From Geosiphon pyriformis (Eukaryota > Glomeromycota > Glomeromycetes > Archaeosporales > Geosiphonaceae), in the NCBI GenBank assembly GCA_016748015.1, contig JAAOMT010000672.1, positions 135,927 through 199,926 on the forward strand: a DNA stretch of 64,000 nucleotides, written 5' to 3'. The translations under genes and the position numbers were made by a program. Each line of letters begins with the position of its first letter. Position 1 is the first letter of the stretch. Under the pieces are notes generated by a model. It worked only from the letters and a program-made list of their open reading frames with translations. It did not search any database and had not been told where the DNA came from. Of the stretch, positions 1 through 12,480 are shown piece by piece.

Positions 1-803
1 TTTGAGATATTTATCAGTTTGTTTGTTAAGCTTAGTAAAAAGCAGGTCCTAGTGCAAATGTTTTGGACAGTTTTTTTATCTAGTGCATAGATTAGAATAA
101 TACTGTCTCAATTTGGTATTCAGATTCTGATATGTTGGCTGAATTTACCAGTAAGAAATTAGCTGTTCTATGCATATATTTAATAAAAGCCATTCACAAA
201 AAACTGCTGGTTGCTGTTTGTAAAAAACTATATAACAAAAATTATTCAGATGTTTTATGCTTAATGTGTAATAATATAGAGCTGCCTAATTATGTTTTTA
301 CTTATTCTAAGAATGTCTTAATATGTTTTAATATTCTTTTTAGTCATGTTAAACTGTAAAAATTTTTGGCAAGTAATTGTTTTTTGCCATCATTTTCAGT
401 ATTATGTACTTTTTTTTTAAATGCTTTAGATATTAGCATGTATATGGTTTTGTACGAAGATTTTGTTTTTAGAGAGTAGATTGATAAGATAACATGTATT
501 TTTAAAAATAAGAAAAAGATAATACCAATAATAATAAATTTTGTTTGCTGTTTAGCTAATGAGCATCACAGTTAGTTATAGTTGTTAAGATTTAAATTTA
601 ATGCAAACATGGAAAAGAGTAACTTAGTTAGTAATATAAATGTGGTGTTTAATATGTTTTGTAATTTGTCCAGCTTTTTGTCTAATAAGATAATTTGTTT
701 GCTTGGTATTGTTGAGTTTTTTGTAGTTAGTTTTAGTTTATATAAGCTGTGTTTGTTTTTCTCTGGTTTGAAAAATAGTGTAAGAGTTCTTATAAATATA
801 TAG
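1..803 (+). pseudogene. LINE ORF2 C-terminal part, decayed (copy 1)
   Basis: This is the 3' end of a non-LTR retrotransposon ORF2, cut by the window start. Readable blocks are 132-359 (after RNase H; core TSKKLAVLCIYLIKAIHKK, then LYNKNYSDVLCLMC) and 582-803 (NMEKSNLVSN at the start, LCLFFSGL near the end, then a stop). The same two blocks recur in the same order near 15200-15870 and 50500-50740, and on the minus strand at 54559-55160, so the assignment rests on internal repetition as well as on recognising the Glomeromycotina LINE family. Stops and frameshifts lie between the blocks (360-581), so it is not functional. The polymerase domains lie outside the window. Confidence 0.8.
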
Positions 804-950
804 TATTGTCTTAATAGGCCTAAGTGATCAGTCACATGTAAAAAGTGCATGAATCATATTTAGTTTAATTTACTTGTTTGTCTTTGTATATTAGATAATA
901 GTTGAGTTATACTTGTTAAATAAATAAATAAAAATTGTAAAGACTGTTTT
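804..950 (+). other. LINE 3' UTR and A-rich tail (copy 1)
   Basis: Directly after the ORF2 stop there is a conserved 3' UTR. It contains CTAAGTGATCAGTCACATG followed by GTGCATGAAT, then a segment like TTTGTATATTAGATAATAG, and it ends in an A-rich AAATAAATAAATAAAAA run. The 3' UTRs at 50740-50870 and 15876-16015 carry recognisable versions of the same blocks, which supports calling this the LINE 3' terminus. Confidence 0.75.
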
Positions 951-954
951 TGAG

Positions 955-2660
955 TAATTTTTGGGATTTATTTTTATTTGTTAGTATCTGTTTTCTAAGT
1001 TTAAGATTAAGAAATATTTGGTTTTACCAAGCACATCTAAGATGTTATTGATTCTTAGTAAAGAATAAATATCTTTAATTATAATTCTATTAAGTTGATA
1101 ATAATCAATACAAAATTTGATTTTCTGTTTTTTTTTTTAACAAAAACAACTGGTAAAATTTAAAAACTTTGTAATAGTTAAATAAAATTATTATAAAGTA
1201 TTTGTTGAACTTTTTTTTTAATAAATTAATAATTGGTAAGTAAGATTTAATATGTTTGTTGGTGTTTTGAGAAATTTTCTGTATGAATTTGATGCTAAAT
1301 AATATGAATTTTTCCTAAATTATTGTTGTTTTTTACAAATATATTAGCATATTTGACAATAAGCTATTTAAATTGTTTTTGATATTAAAGTTCTAAAAAA
1401 TTTATGTTGATTTTTGCTAGCTTTTTTTTAATAATTTTTTGTAGTAAAAAAAAGTATTTTAATTTTAAAGAAAAATATGTCTTACAATTTTAATAAAATT
1501 AAAACAATTTAAAGAGTTTTTTTTTGAAAAATATTGCTATATATTATTTTAATTTCTAATTTATTTAATAAAATAATGAGATAGCTATTAAGATTATAAA
1601 ATATAATTGCAAATTTTTTTTATTTTTTTGAGTAGATAAATATTAGAAATTAAAATATTGTGTTTTCTGTAAATTTGTTTGTTGAATTTGAAAATTTGTT
1701 AAGTAGTAATGAGTTTTAAACAAGTGTAAATTTTTTAATGTTTTCCAAAAAATGAAATAATAATTGGTTGAAGAAGTTAAAAAATTTGGTAAAATTTATT
1801 TTATATATTAAAAGTTATGTTGACTAAATTTGTAAATTGTTTAATTAAACCAAAATTTTGTATTTTTTTTTATTTTTTCTTAATTGTTATTTAGTGTTCA
1901 CAGATTGTAAATTCGAAATGTTAATTAAAAATAAATAAATAGTTTGAACAATTTTTTCAATATATTTGATCTTAAAAGACTTTTTAGTCTTATTTTGTAA
2001 CATAATAATAATATTTTCAATGTATTCTGTATTAATAACTTTTTTTTACATTAATTTCTTTGCTTGCTAATGATAATTGAGAATTAATTTGAATTATTGC
2101 TTTTAGTAGTATTTTAAAAACAATTTTGAAATTAATTTTTGTTAATAACTTTGATTAAAAAACCAAAATATCTTTGCCAAGATATTATAAATCATATTTT
2201 ACATTAATTTTATAAGTTTTTTTTAGTTTAATCTTTTGTTCATTGTTATTAAAGTATTTAAATTATACTATTGGCTAATTTTTAAGAAAATAAACTAAAA
2301 TTGTTGATATTTTTTTTTGTTTGAATTTTCCAAATTCAATCTTATGTTTATTATTTTTAATAAATAATAATATATTAAAAACATAATATTTTAAACACTA
2401 TTAATCATTACAAGACATAATATATTCTTTATATAATTAAATGTTTATTTGTTTTAGTTACTAAATTTGGGTTTTTTTTGATAAATAAACATAATTAGAA
2501 GTTAAATAATAAAGTTTAACTTTATTTTTATAGTCAAATTCAGCTAGTTTTATTGTGTATTTAATATAATCTGCTTTTTTTTTTGGCAAATATCTTTTTG
2601 AAATTTTTTATTAATAAGAATTATAGCTAATACTTCTATTTTAATTATAATTAATTTTTT
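955..2660 (-). pseudogene. Extremely AT-eroded Ty3/Gypsy pol remnant (B-like)
   Basis: No ORF survives, but the strand aligns by eye to Gypsy-B and Gypsy-C pol read on the minus strand. Around 1085-1160 a segment corresponds to the RT start (TTGATAATAATCAATACAAAA, then the lysine-rich block, then AACTGGT), as at 31700-31760 and 42640-42700. Around 1280-1350 a TTTGATGCTAAATAATAT block parallels the RT linker. At 2535-2580 TCAAATTCAGCTAGTTTTATTG parallels 33160-33185 of Gypsy-B. Nearly all C and G have become T and A. Boundaries are approximate. Confidence 0.55.
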
Positions 2661-2899
2661 ATAAGTTTTTTAATTCTATTTATATAATAATATTAATATT
2701 ATATTGAAAATTTTGTGTAAATATTAATGTAATATAATAATTATAAATAAATTTTATTATTTATTTTGTTGTTTTGTTGTTGTTTTTAATTTTATAACTG
2801 TTTTATTTATAACAAACTATTAGAATTTTATTTTTTTATAATATATTTTATATTTAAAGAGTAAAATAATTGTTTTTTATTTGGTAGTTCTACTGTTAA

Positions 2900-5030
2900 T
2901 TAGTTTTTTTTTGGCAGCAATATTAATTTTTTGTAATTAATATAAATATTAAATTCTTAATACAAATATTTTTTTATTTAATAACAGTTTAATAAATTAT
3001 TAAGTGTTTTAATGCTAAAATCTTATAATTATTTTTAGCTAAGCTTAAGTTTTAGCTAATATATATTACTAAATGTTTTTATTTATTTGATTTGTATTGT
3101 AATAATATTATTTTTAGTGTTATATTAAAAATATTTATAACAATTATAAATTCCTTGTTATAATTTAAATAAATTAATATTTATATTTATATTAACTTTT
3201 ATCTAAATATTTTAAAAACTTATTGGATATTTATTTATTTATATTATGTATTTTTGGCTTGAAATTAGTAAAATAGTTGTACAATTACTAAAATTTTTTT
3301 GATAAATTGTTGATAATATTTAGTTAGTTTCAAAAAGCTTTTAAGTTTTATTAAGTTTTGAGATCTTAAAAAGTTTTTAATTATCTTAATTTTGTTTAAA
3401 TTAGTTTTAATGTTTTTTTTAACTACATATTTTAAGAATTTAAAGTGTTTTTTTGAAAAGATATTTGTTAATATTTAATTTTAATTTAATATGTTTTAGT
3501 TTTTTGAATACTTATTGTAAATAATAAAAATATTTATTAAATATTTTTAAAAACATGTTGATATTATTTAGATAAACAAATACTGATTTTTATAATATGT
3601 TAAAATAAACAATTTTTATTAATTATTAGAATATAATAAGTATATTTTTTAAGTCAAATAGCATTATTTCAAATTTGAAGTTTTTTTTTTATTGTAAATA
3701 CTGTTTTTTTTTGTTGTTTAAATTTATGGCTATTTGTTAATATTTACTATCTGAATTTAATATAAAAAATTATTTATTTTTACCAAATAAATTAAACAAT
3801 TTTTGAATCAATAATATTAAATAGTTATTGTTATAAATAATATTATTAAACTTATAATAATTTATACAAAACTGAATTTTGCCATTTTTTTTTAAATTAA
3901 TATTACTAATAATAATTATGAACTTATAAAAAACTAAATAATTTATTGTTTAATATTTAATTAATTTTTTTATAATAATATTATAACTATTTAGTAATCT
4001 TTTATATGCTTTTTGCTTAATTAGTATAATATTTTCAGTTTTAATTTTATGCTAAATTATGTTAATTTTTTAAACTTATTTTTATTTGTAAAAATATTAG
4101 CATATTGTTTAAATAATACTTAAAACTATATTTTTGCAATTAATCTAAGTTTTTTAAGTTTATTTGTTTTGGTTAAAACAAATAATATTTACTTTTTAAA
4201 TCTAAATTTGTAATGTAAAATTTATATATTTATATAATTTATTAAAATTCAGAATATTGGTTAGTTTGTTTTTAATTTTTAGATTTAAATATTTGATAAT
4301 AATATTAGCTGAAATTTTTATTGTTAAAAATTAAAATTCTAATATATTTTGTGATTTTTGATTAATATATATAAGTTAATAATAACAATAATTTTATTTT
4401 GGTATTTATTTGGTTTTGTTTTAAAAATCTATTGGTCCTTAATTTTTCTAAATATTTTTAATAAATATTTATAATATAGTAAAATAAAGATAATTTCTTT
4501 TGTTATATTAATAAATATGTTAATTTTTTTAATTAATTTAAATTTATTAATTTTTTTCTTATTTTTATTAAAACTAATTTAGCTATTCTAATAAAAAAAA
4601 AATATAATTTATGCTATTTTTTTTGGTTTTATTTTATAAATTTTGTTTAAATTATTTTGTAATATAATAATAATATTTTCTATATATCTAGTATTAACTA
4701 TTTCTCTTTTTACAGTAATTTTTTTTGTTAAACTAAATTTAAATGCTAATTAAATTATGATTGTTATCAAAACTTTTAATGTTAACTTTAAATTTATATT
4801 GGTAAATAATAAAGTTCTAAAATTATAGAAACTTGTTTTAAATATTTAAAGTCAAATTTAATATTTGTTTTATGTGTTTTTTAAACATAATATTATTATT
4901 ATTCTTATTAAACCATTTAAGTTCTTGTTTTTTTGATAAATTAAAAAGTATAATATATTGTTTAACTTTAGGAATAATATTTAAATCTTCATCAAATTTG
5001 AAAATAATATTTGAATTGGAATTAAGCTTT
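2900..5030 (-). pseudogene. Extremely AT-eroded Ty3/Gypsy pol remnant (A/C-like)
   Basis: This follows Gypsy-C pol on the minus strand in collinear order. 3040-3090 matches the RNase H region (41825-41880). 3460-3560 matches the RT region near 42270-42360. 3650-3690 (TAAGTCAAATAGCATTATTTC) matches 42435-42460. 3850-3890 matches the RT start. 4000-4110 matches 42800-42900. 4900-4960 (AAACCATTTAAGTTCTTG, then AATATATTGTTT) matches 43800-43862, just N-terminal to the dUTPase. There are no ORFs, and substitutions are overwhelmingly towards A and T. Ends are uncertain. Confidence 0.6.
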
Positions 5031-7759
5031 AATTCTAATTGATCGATTTTATTAATTAGTATTAATTTTAAAAATCAAATAAATAATATGTGATAATAAA
5101 TTGTAAACAATATTACAATTATTATAATACTTAAATTAATATAAAATAAGACAATATTTGCAAAATTAAGTATTAAGATTAGCAAATCTTTGTTTTTTTT
5201 TTACTAATATTAGTAATTAATAATATTTATTAAATTTTATTGAATTAATAAATATAACAAAAAATAAATTTTAAACAGATTCTTTAATAAATATGTTTTT
5301 AATTGCATATATTTTTTTTATGATGTTATTATATTTGGCAGTTGCTATTTTCCAGATTTTATTTTTATTATGTAAACAACTGTTCAAATAAAAAATAATG
5401 TAATTGTAAACTGTTTAAATTAAAATTCTTTTTTTTATTTAATTATAAATAAAAATATTGTATTAATATGATTTATTATATGGTTTTTTTTTTTTTAAAA
5501 TTTTGTTTTATATTTTTTATTAGAAAAAGTTTTTTTATAAATTAAATAAAACTTATTATTTCATTTTTTTTGGCATTTTAGGTAATTAAATTATTTTAAA
5601 ACACATAAATAGCAATAAAATTTAATTGTTATTAAGTATTTTTTATTATTATTACAATAAGTATTTATAAATAATAGTTTTTTTTATAGTTAATGCAAAT
5701 AAGTTTTGGTTATTAATAATATAAATCTTTAAGAAAACCATATAAATAATAAATAATTATTATAATATTTTTTAATGTAATAGTACATAAATAGTAATAA
5801 TAGTTTATAGCTTTTCAGCTTTTTTTTTCTTTTCAAGTTAATATAACTGATAAATTAGTTCTTAAATTATTGATCCAAAAAATTAGATAAGTTTCTAAAA
5901 TATGTTTTTTTTTCTTTTAAATTAATAAGTAGTATTTTATTTATTATTTTAAAATATTTACATATTATTAATATTTGTATATAGTATTTTTAATAACTTA
6001 ATTAAAGCTCTTAAATATTTTAATTAAGTATAACATTAGTTTTAAACAGCTAATTATTACTAATAAGTATTTAATATTGTATAGCTTTTATAATAAAAAT
6101 TTTAATTAATGTTATAATATTGTTAACTTTAAATTAAAATTATTAATCTTGTCAATTAGAATTTTTATAACTTTATTAATTGTAATAATATGTATATTAA
6201 CAACTCAATTAATTTAATAATTTAATTAGTTCATAAGTTATCATGTAATAATATTGTTTATTAACTTATTATTAAGAATAAGCTTAATAACTTGGCTATT
6301 AATTTTGATATTAATATATATTATAATAATTAGTTTATTTAAATTTAATATAATTTTACTAAAAAGAAGTAATTTATTCTCATTTTTTAATTCAAAAGAA
6401 CAGTAAAAATACTGTTTTTAGTAATAATTATTAATAAAATATTGTTATTATTATTAATTATTATAAAAAAACTTAAATAATTCTAAAAATTTGGAAAAAA
6501 TAACTATATATTTTTTAAATTTCGGGCATAACTTTCAATTATAGATTAACAGTATTAAAAATTAATTAATATATAATTATTATTAATTATTAATTTTATT
6601 AAATAGTTTTTGGTCTTAAGTTTTAAGTTTAAATTAAAAATAATAAATAAAATTAAGATTATAATATTAATTCTCAAACAAATAGTTAATAAATAATTAA
6701 TAGTTGTGGCTAAAAATAAGATAAATATATAAATTGTAATTAAGAGTATTATAATTTTAATAATAAATAATATTATAACAGTTAATATTGTTTTTGCTAA
6801 GCTTTAATTTTATATTTTGAATTTTGAATTTTTTAATTAGAGTTTTAATATTAATTTTCTAATTATTAATTACTTAATTACAATTTACAATTTAATTTAA
6901 GATGACTTTATTAATAATAATAATAAAATATTCTAATTTTTTATTGTCATTAATTTATTAATAATGAGAATAATTATAACTAATTTTAAGAATAATTATT
7001 GTTTTATTAATTTTTATAATATTGTAAAAATTAATACATAGTTTAATTATTAATTAAGTATTTCTTAATTTTTTGATTAATGTTATTATTAAGCTGTTTT
7101 AGCTTAATATTTAGCTTAAATAATTTATTTATTATTAGGTTTATAATTTAAACATAATTAATCTTAAGCTAGATTGATTTAAAATTTTAAGCCAGTATAA
7201 TTATTACTTAAAAATTTGTTGAACATACTAAGTATACTTATTAAAAAATACTATTATGTAATTTTTTAATAAATTAATTTAAAATCTATAGCTCTATATA
7301 ATAATTAGTATCAATTACTTAAATTTAGTACAGATAATAATAAAAACATTCTAAGTATATAGTTTAATAGTTTTAAAATAAATGTAAAATTTTTTTAATT
7401 TTAATTATTATTATATATTTATGTACTTTTTTTTAAAAATTAATCTAAAATCTATTTATTGCTATTAGAGTTTTGTTTAAAACTATTTTTGTAATTATTT
7501 AAAGAATTTTTTTAATTTAAAAACATAAAATATTAATATTTTTTAGTATTTTTCTAATTTTAATAATAAAGCTATCAATTAATAATAATATAAATAATTT
7601 TAATTAAAAATTATTGTTTTTTTTAATATTAAAACTACTGTATATATATATATTTATAACTTTATAAAAAAACATATTATAATATTTTAATATAGTATTT
7701 ACTATTATTATAAAATAATATTTGCTGTTAATATTATTTCATAATTGCTGCTATATTAA
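5031..7759. other. AT-rich DNA, nothing recognised
   Basis: This is nearly pure A/T sequence with frequent homopolymers and ATTA/TAAT strings. I see no ORF, RNA gene or alignable transposon block. It may be still older eroded element sequence, continuing the remnants to its left, but I cannot show that. Confidence 0.5.
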
Positions 7760-8400
7760 TTAATACTTTTTTAAAATTATTATTATATTATTTTATAATT
7801 GAATAATTTATATTATTTTATAATTTTTACTAAATTTTTGAATTATAATATCATATTTGTTTTATTTTTTATTTTTTTAGCTTTTATTATTGTTAATATT
7901 TTGTTGTGATTTTTGATTTTTTAAAGCTGTATTGATTAAATTTGTTGTTAAATTAATTGGTTTTTTGGTTATTTTAATTGGTTTTTTTATTTAAAGATAT
8001 GTACAAAAATTTTAAAATAGAAAAAAACTTGATTATTATAATAAAAATTTTTAAAAATTTTATTGGTTTTTGATTAGTATATCTAAGAATTTACTAATTT
8101 TAAAGCTAAAATAAATTTAATACTGTTAAAGCATTTTTTTAAATAATAACATTTTTAATTATTTAGTTATTTTATAATAAATATGTAATTTTAATATTAA
8201 GAATAATATTAAAAAAACCAAATTGTTTTTTAATAAGTTTATTTTTGATAATTGAAATTTAAATAATATTATAAAAAAACTTGGTAGACTGAATTTATTT
8301 TCAGCTTTTTTTAATTTAGCTTAATTAATATTTTAACTAATTTAGATAATTAATTATATATAAAAAACATATTTAATTTAGAATTTTTAATAAGTTATAT
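7760..8400 (+). repeat. Dispersed AT-rich repeat, copy 1
   Basis: A stretch containing ACTAAATTTTTGAATTATAA, then a TTTTGATTTTTTAAAGCTG block and a TTAATTTAGCTTAATTAAT block, resembles 53930-54450 on the plus strand and 62210-62700 on the minus strand in the same block order. In copies 1 and 3 it lies upstream of a LINE 5' end, so it may belong to a LINE promoter or to an older element. AT-richness inflates apparent similarity, so confidence is moderate. Confidence 0.4.
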
Positions 8401-8574
8401 TATATTAAATAGTATTTAAACATATTTTATTAAAACTTAATAAAAAACTCGAATTTTTTTTATAATTTTAATTAATATTTTAATAATAATTTAATTAATT
8501 TTAAATTTAAACAAAAAATTTTTTTTTTTTTAAATAAAAATATTTTTTTTTGGGTTTTTTTATAATATTAAAAA

Positions 8575-8706
8575 GTTTATAATTAAGCTTTTTTGTAAAA
8601 AAGTTAATTTTTACAACAAATAATTATATATTATTAAAGAGTTTATAGTTAAAAATTTTTGTAAAAAAGTTAATTTTTATTGCAAAGTAATTACATAAAA
8701 TAATTG
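8575..8706 (+). repeat. Tandem duplication, 66-bp unit x2
   Basis: Two adjacent units begin with GTTTATA at 8575 and 8641 and share TTTTGTAAAAAAGTTAATTTT in the middle. The duplication lies immediately upstream of the LINE 5' end at about 8730, where a promoter or 5' monomer could be expected. No coding content. Confidence 0.6.
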
Positions 8707-8845
8707 TTATAAATTTAATAATAAATATAAAAACTTTTTTTTTCTTATATCTAAAAGTTTCCAAAAAGAGCTATTTTTCAAAAAAAAAATTTATCTTGTT
8801 TTTTTTAGTATTTTTTCTTTCAAAAATTTTCAAGCAAATAATTTT

Positions 8846-10815
8846 TTGGTGATAAATCTAGTAATTACTTTAAGTAACAATATGTTTAAGAAAAAATATT
8901 CAAAGAAGCATTTTATAGATCTGTTAGAAGTTTATTTTCTTAAAAAAAAAGTTTTTATAAGTAATATTAAGTACTCTAATAATAATAAAAATATTTTTTT
9001 GGTCAAATTTGGTTTTGAAAATAGTATATACTTGGATATAGATAGTGAATTTGGTAATAATAAAAATATTATGTTTTAGTAGATGCTAATAATATATTTT
9101 TTTTTGGTTTAGCAACAATAACTTCTAAAGCTAAGAAAATTTATACTGATCTGAAATATAATTTTCTTATTAGTACAATTAACTATAACATAGATAAAAA
9201 TGATAAATCTCTCTCTTTCTTTTTCAATATTACTCTGAACAAAAAATAAATTAACTTAAAAATTACTAAAACTTAAATAAAAATATCTGTTAGAAAGTTT
9301 TTTGCTTTAGATATTAATCTTTTAGCTATAAAATACAAATTAATAACAACAAAAAATCAAATTATCAAAAAGCATTTTTCAATAATCAATAATTTTGAAA
9401 AGATTATTACTTTCCAAAATTTGAAAAGATCATTAGATTAATGTTTATATTAGAAACAAACATAAATAAAATTGTATTATTGGCTAAAAAAAATAATATT
9501 AAAGTAAACAGTAATCTTAAAAAACAAAAAATACATTTAAATTGGACTGTAATAATTAAAAAAATTCTTATAAATACACCAAAAGAAATAATTATTATTA
9601 TAGTATTCAAGTTTGGTTAAATTGTGTTAATTTAATTGCAATTAATTAAACTGTAGTAAAAGACTGTAATAGAATTTGCCAAATCAAATCAAACAAATTT
9701 ATTGACAACTAAGTAGTTATTCTTAATTAGAAAAAATTCAGTATATATTATAAAGACTATAAAAAATTATAATGTTTAAATGTTTAGAGATTAGTTTAAG
9801 ACACTTTTGTTTACTCTTTTTATGAAAACAACTGCTTATAATTTTAGTACTCTGCTAAAAGAGACTAGTAAAAAAAACTTGTATTATTAATTAATTATTT
9901 AAAACTGGTAATAAAGTTCATTATACAGTAATTAACTTTAAATTAGAAAAAAAAAGTTAAAGTCAACTTTTTGCATAGAGCCAATTTTAAATAATATTAA
10001 GCTTTTTTGGACTAAATTGGATCTGATTTGATATGAGAAATGTGAACATTTTGAACATTTAGCTTTGAAGTATAATATATTAAGTACATTTATCTTGTTT
10101 TTTTTAAAAACTTATAAAAAAGTTGTATTAAACAAGAATTGTCTTTAATTAGCCAAATTATATGCAAAAAAAAGTGTTTTTATTTTTTGTTTTGTTGTCT
10201 TTGATGGCAAATTATAAGGATAAATGATTTTACTTGTTATTTTTTTTAATAGTACTAGCTTTAGTTTTAGTGCTAAGTTATCTTTTTTTAGTATTTCACA
10301 TGCTAATAAGAGTTTTTTTATTGCTTAGAATAATTTGTTTATTGATGTTTGTTTAGTTTTATTAGAATGTTCTTTAAAGTTTTTGGCTAATTAAGTATCA
10401 GATATTGTGCAAAAACTAAGCAATATAGATTTGGTATCTTTGGTATTTATTTCTTAACCTTTCTCTCCAACTGTTTCTGTAGTATTAAATTTAAAGCTAG
10501 ATTTGAACATAGTTTTGGATAATCCACTAGTGTTATCTCTTTTTTTTTTTAATTGCAAAAAATAAGATATTGAATTTGGATTTGAATAGTTTAAAGATAC
10601 TAATCATTAGGGTAAGTGGCTTGAAATCGAAAATAGTTGCTTTTAAGATTTTTATAAATTCAGTTTTAAAGAAATTAGATCAGTTGTGTACTAATTTGGG
10701 TTTTTTAATATATTTTTTCTCTCAACAAGTAACTTGGTTTAAAAGTTTGTTATGTGTAATATTTGGAGTATTAATGTTTTTGCTAAGCAAAAAAACATTG
10801 TTTGCTAACATGTAA
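8846..10815 (+). pseudogene. LINE ORF1 (nucleic-acid-binding protein), decayed
   Basis: Blocks: 8846-9079 (N-terminal, highly charged, no known motif), about 9280-10200 (a degenerate RRM-like and knuckle region with many stops), and 10570-10815. The last block (VSGLKSKIVAFKIFINSVL, then KLDQLCTNLG) matches the ORF1 C-terminus seen reversed at 60168-60330 (LEFKMMVFKVSVNLVLAKL). In this LINE family ORF1 is thought to bind the element RNA. Many in-frame stops make it non-functional. Confidence 0.6.
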
Positions 10816-12480
10816 ATTTGAAAAATATGGTTTTAATTATTACAAAAACAAAATTAAAGTTTAGTATTAAATTATAAATTATATATAAGTTTAATAAGAT
10901 AAAAATTTTTATATTTGGTTTAGATAAAAGTTTTCTTGGTATTAGAATAACAATTATTATGAACAATTCTTTGGCTTAACATGTCTTAAAAGTTAAAAAA
11001 ATTTTTGATTGAGTCATTTCTGTATGGCTTTTATTTAAAAATAAACTATTAATTATAATTTTAGATCTGTATATTGGTATATTTGCTAATATATAATTTG
11101 ATTAAGTTTCTAATGTTAATTTTATTATCTCTAAAGTGGTTAATTCTAGCTATTTTGTGATTTTAAGTGGTAATTTTAATGAGAATAGTTCTAAGAAAAG
11201 TGTGAGTTTTAAGAGATATTCAAATTTGAATCTGGTTAATTTGCTTTATAGATATTTTTTGACTAAAATTCCTACTTGAAGCAACTCTAAAAAAGCCAAA
11301 AAATTATCAATTATATTTTTGTTAGTAATAATTTGTTGTTAACAACGTTACAAGTGACTATTTCTGGTGTTGGATTAAATAACAAACCCATAACTTAGTG
11401 CTCAAAGCTATTCTTGTTGTTAATGATCTAAAGGTTTGGTATCTGAAGGTTTTGTATCTGAAGAGTTTGGTGGAGTTTTTTGTATAATAGACAGAGATTC
11501 AATGGTAATAGTTTTATTTATAGCTTCCCAAAACTGCAGTTTTGTCAATTTCTTTCTCAGCTTGGTGGCCAGTATTCCTTCTGATAAGCTATCCTCAATC
11601 GAGTGTTCTACCCTTATTTCTGGGTCTTTTACCAGTCATGTTTATCCTAATATCAGTACCCCATGCATTAATCCTCAATAGAGTTAGTAAACAACAATAA
11701 AATTAAAGCAAGAAATAAAAAAAATAAAGAAAATAAAGAAAGAAAAGAAATAAGCCAAGGTGATTTACAAGTTAGTATTTGTCAATAGCCATGAGCAAGA
11801 ACTATTGTTCCAGTGTGGTCAAGTATTAATTACTATCAACATGAAGTGTTGATAGTGGAGAGTGGATTTGAGATATGAAATAATTATTTATTTGATAATT
11901 GTGAATTAAAAGATTGTTTAGATGAAATCTAAACTGGAAGGTCTTACTAAAGGATTCTTTTTTTTTTAATTTTAATAATTATGATTTTGCGAGTCTAATT
12001 GATTCTATGAGTCTAATTAACTCCACAAATCAATTGACTCTCAGTCTCATTGACTCCTTTTCTAACTTTTGATACTACTACTATATATATGTATTTGAGA
12101 TTCCTCAATTCCTCAATTTTTCATGTCAGGAATCCTGGAATTCCTGGAATTCTGCAATTCCTTTAAGAGGAATTCTGGAATTTTGGAATCCTGCAATTCT
12201 TCGTGTAAGAATCCTACAATTTCTGGAATCCTGCAATTTCTCTGAGAGAAATCCTGGAATTCCACATTTATTATATCTACCTATGATTGGCTAATTTATA
12301 TGCTAATATACTTCCTATATTTTATGAGTAACAACAATTGCAAATTGTAAAGTTGGTTCTGTATTTGATTTTTTGATACTAATTATAAGACAATTATGAT
12401 TTTGGTTAGATTAAAGAGTCTTTTAAATGTTTATTTAAATAGTATTCACAAGCAAACAAACAAAAATTGTTAAAAATTTA
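10740..12480 (+). pseudogene. LINE APE-type endonuclease, split by a solo LTR
   Basis: Translation of 10740-11345 gives decayed endonuclease blocks, including IFIFGLDKSFLGIRITIIMNN and ILSGNFNENSSKKSVSFKR. The latter is the conserved G-D-F-N motif with Asp changed to Asn. The protein resumes at 12334 beyond the solo LTR with SNNLVNCKV and continues to about 12480 (TSKQTK). The homologous minus-strand copy at 59550-60130 keeps ETKL and DFNEN. This domain nicks target DNA for target-primed reverse transcription. Several stops are present. Confidence 0.65.
11346..12333 (-). mobile_element. Solo LTR, Gypsy A family, with 4-bp target duplication
   Basis: This 988-bp LTR is in minus orientation. 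Its left end CGTTACAAGTGACTATTTC corresponds to the TGTTA end of the other LTRs, and its right end is TATGAGTAACA. ACAA is repeated on both sides (11342-11345 and 12334-12337), so it inserted into the LINE endonuclease and then lost its body by LTR-LTR recombination. It contains the palindromic GGAATTCC-type array (about 12105-12265) and a TATATATA box at about 12082-12090. Its GGTGTTGGATTAAATAACA end makes it closest to the LTR of Gypsy-D. Confidence 0.85.

Noticed and set aside
572-850. 92-codon minus-strand ORF.
   Set aside because: Antisense of the conserved LINE ORF2 C-terminal block, which recurs in several copies on the sense strand.
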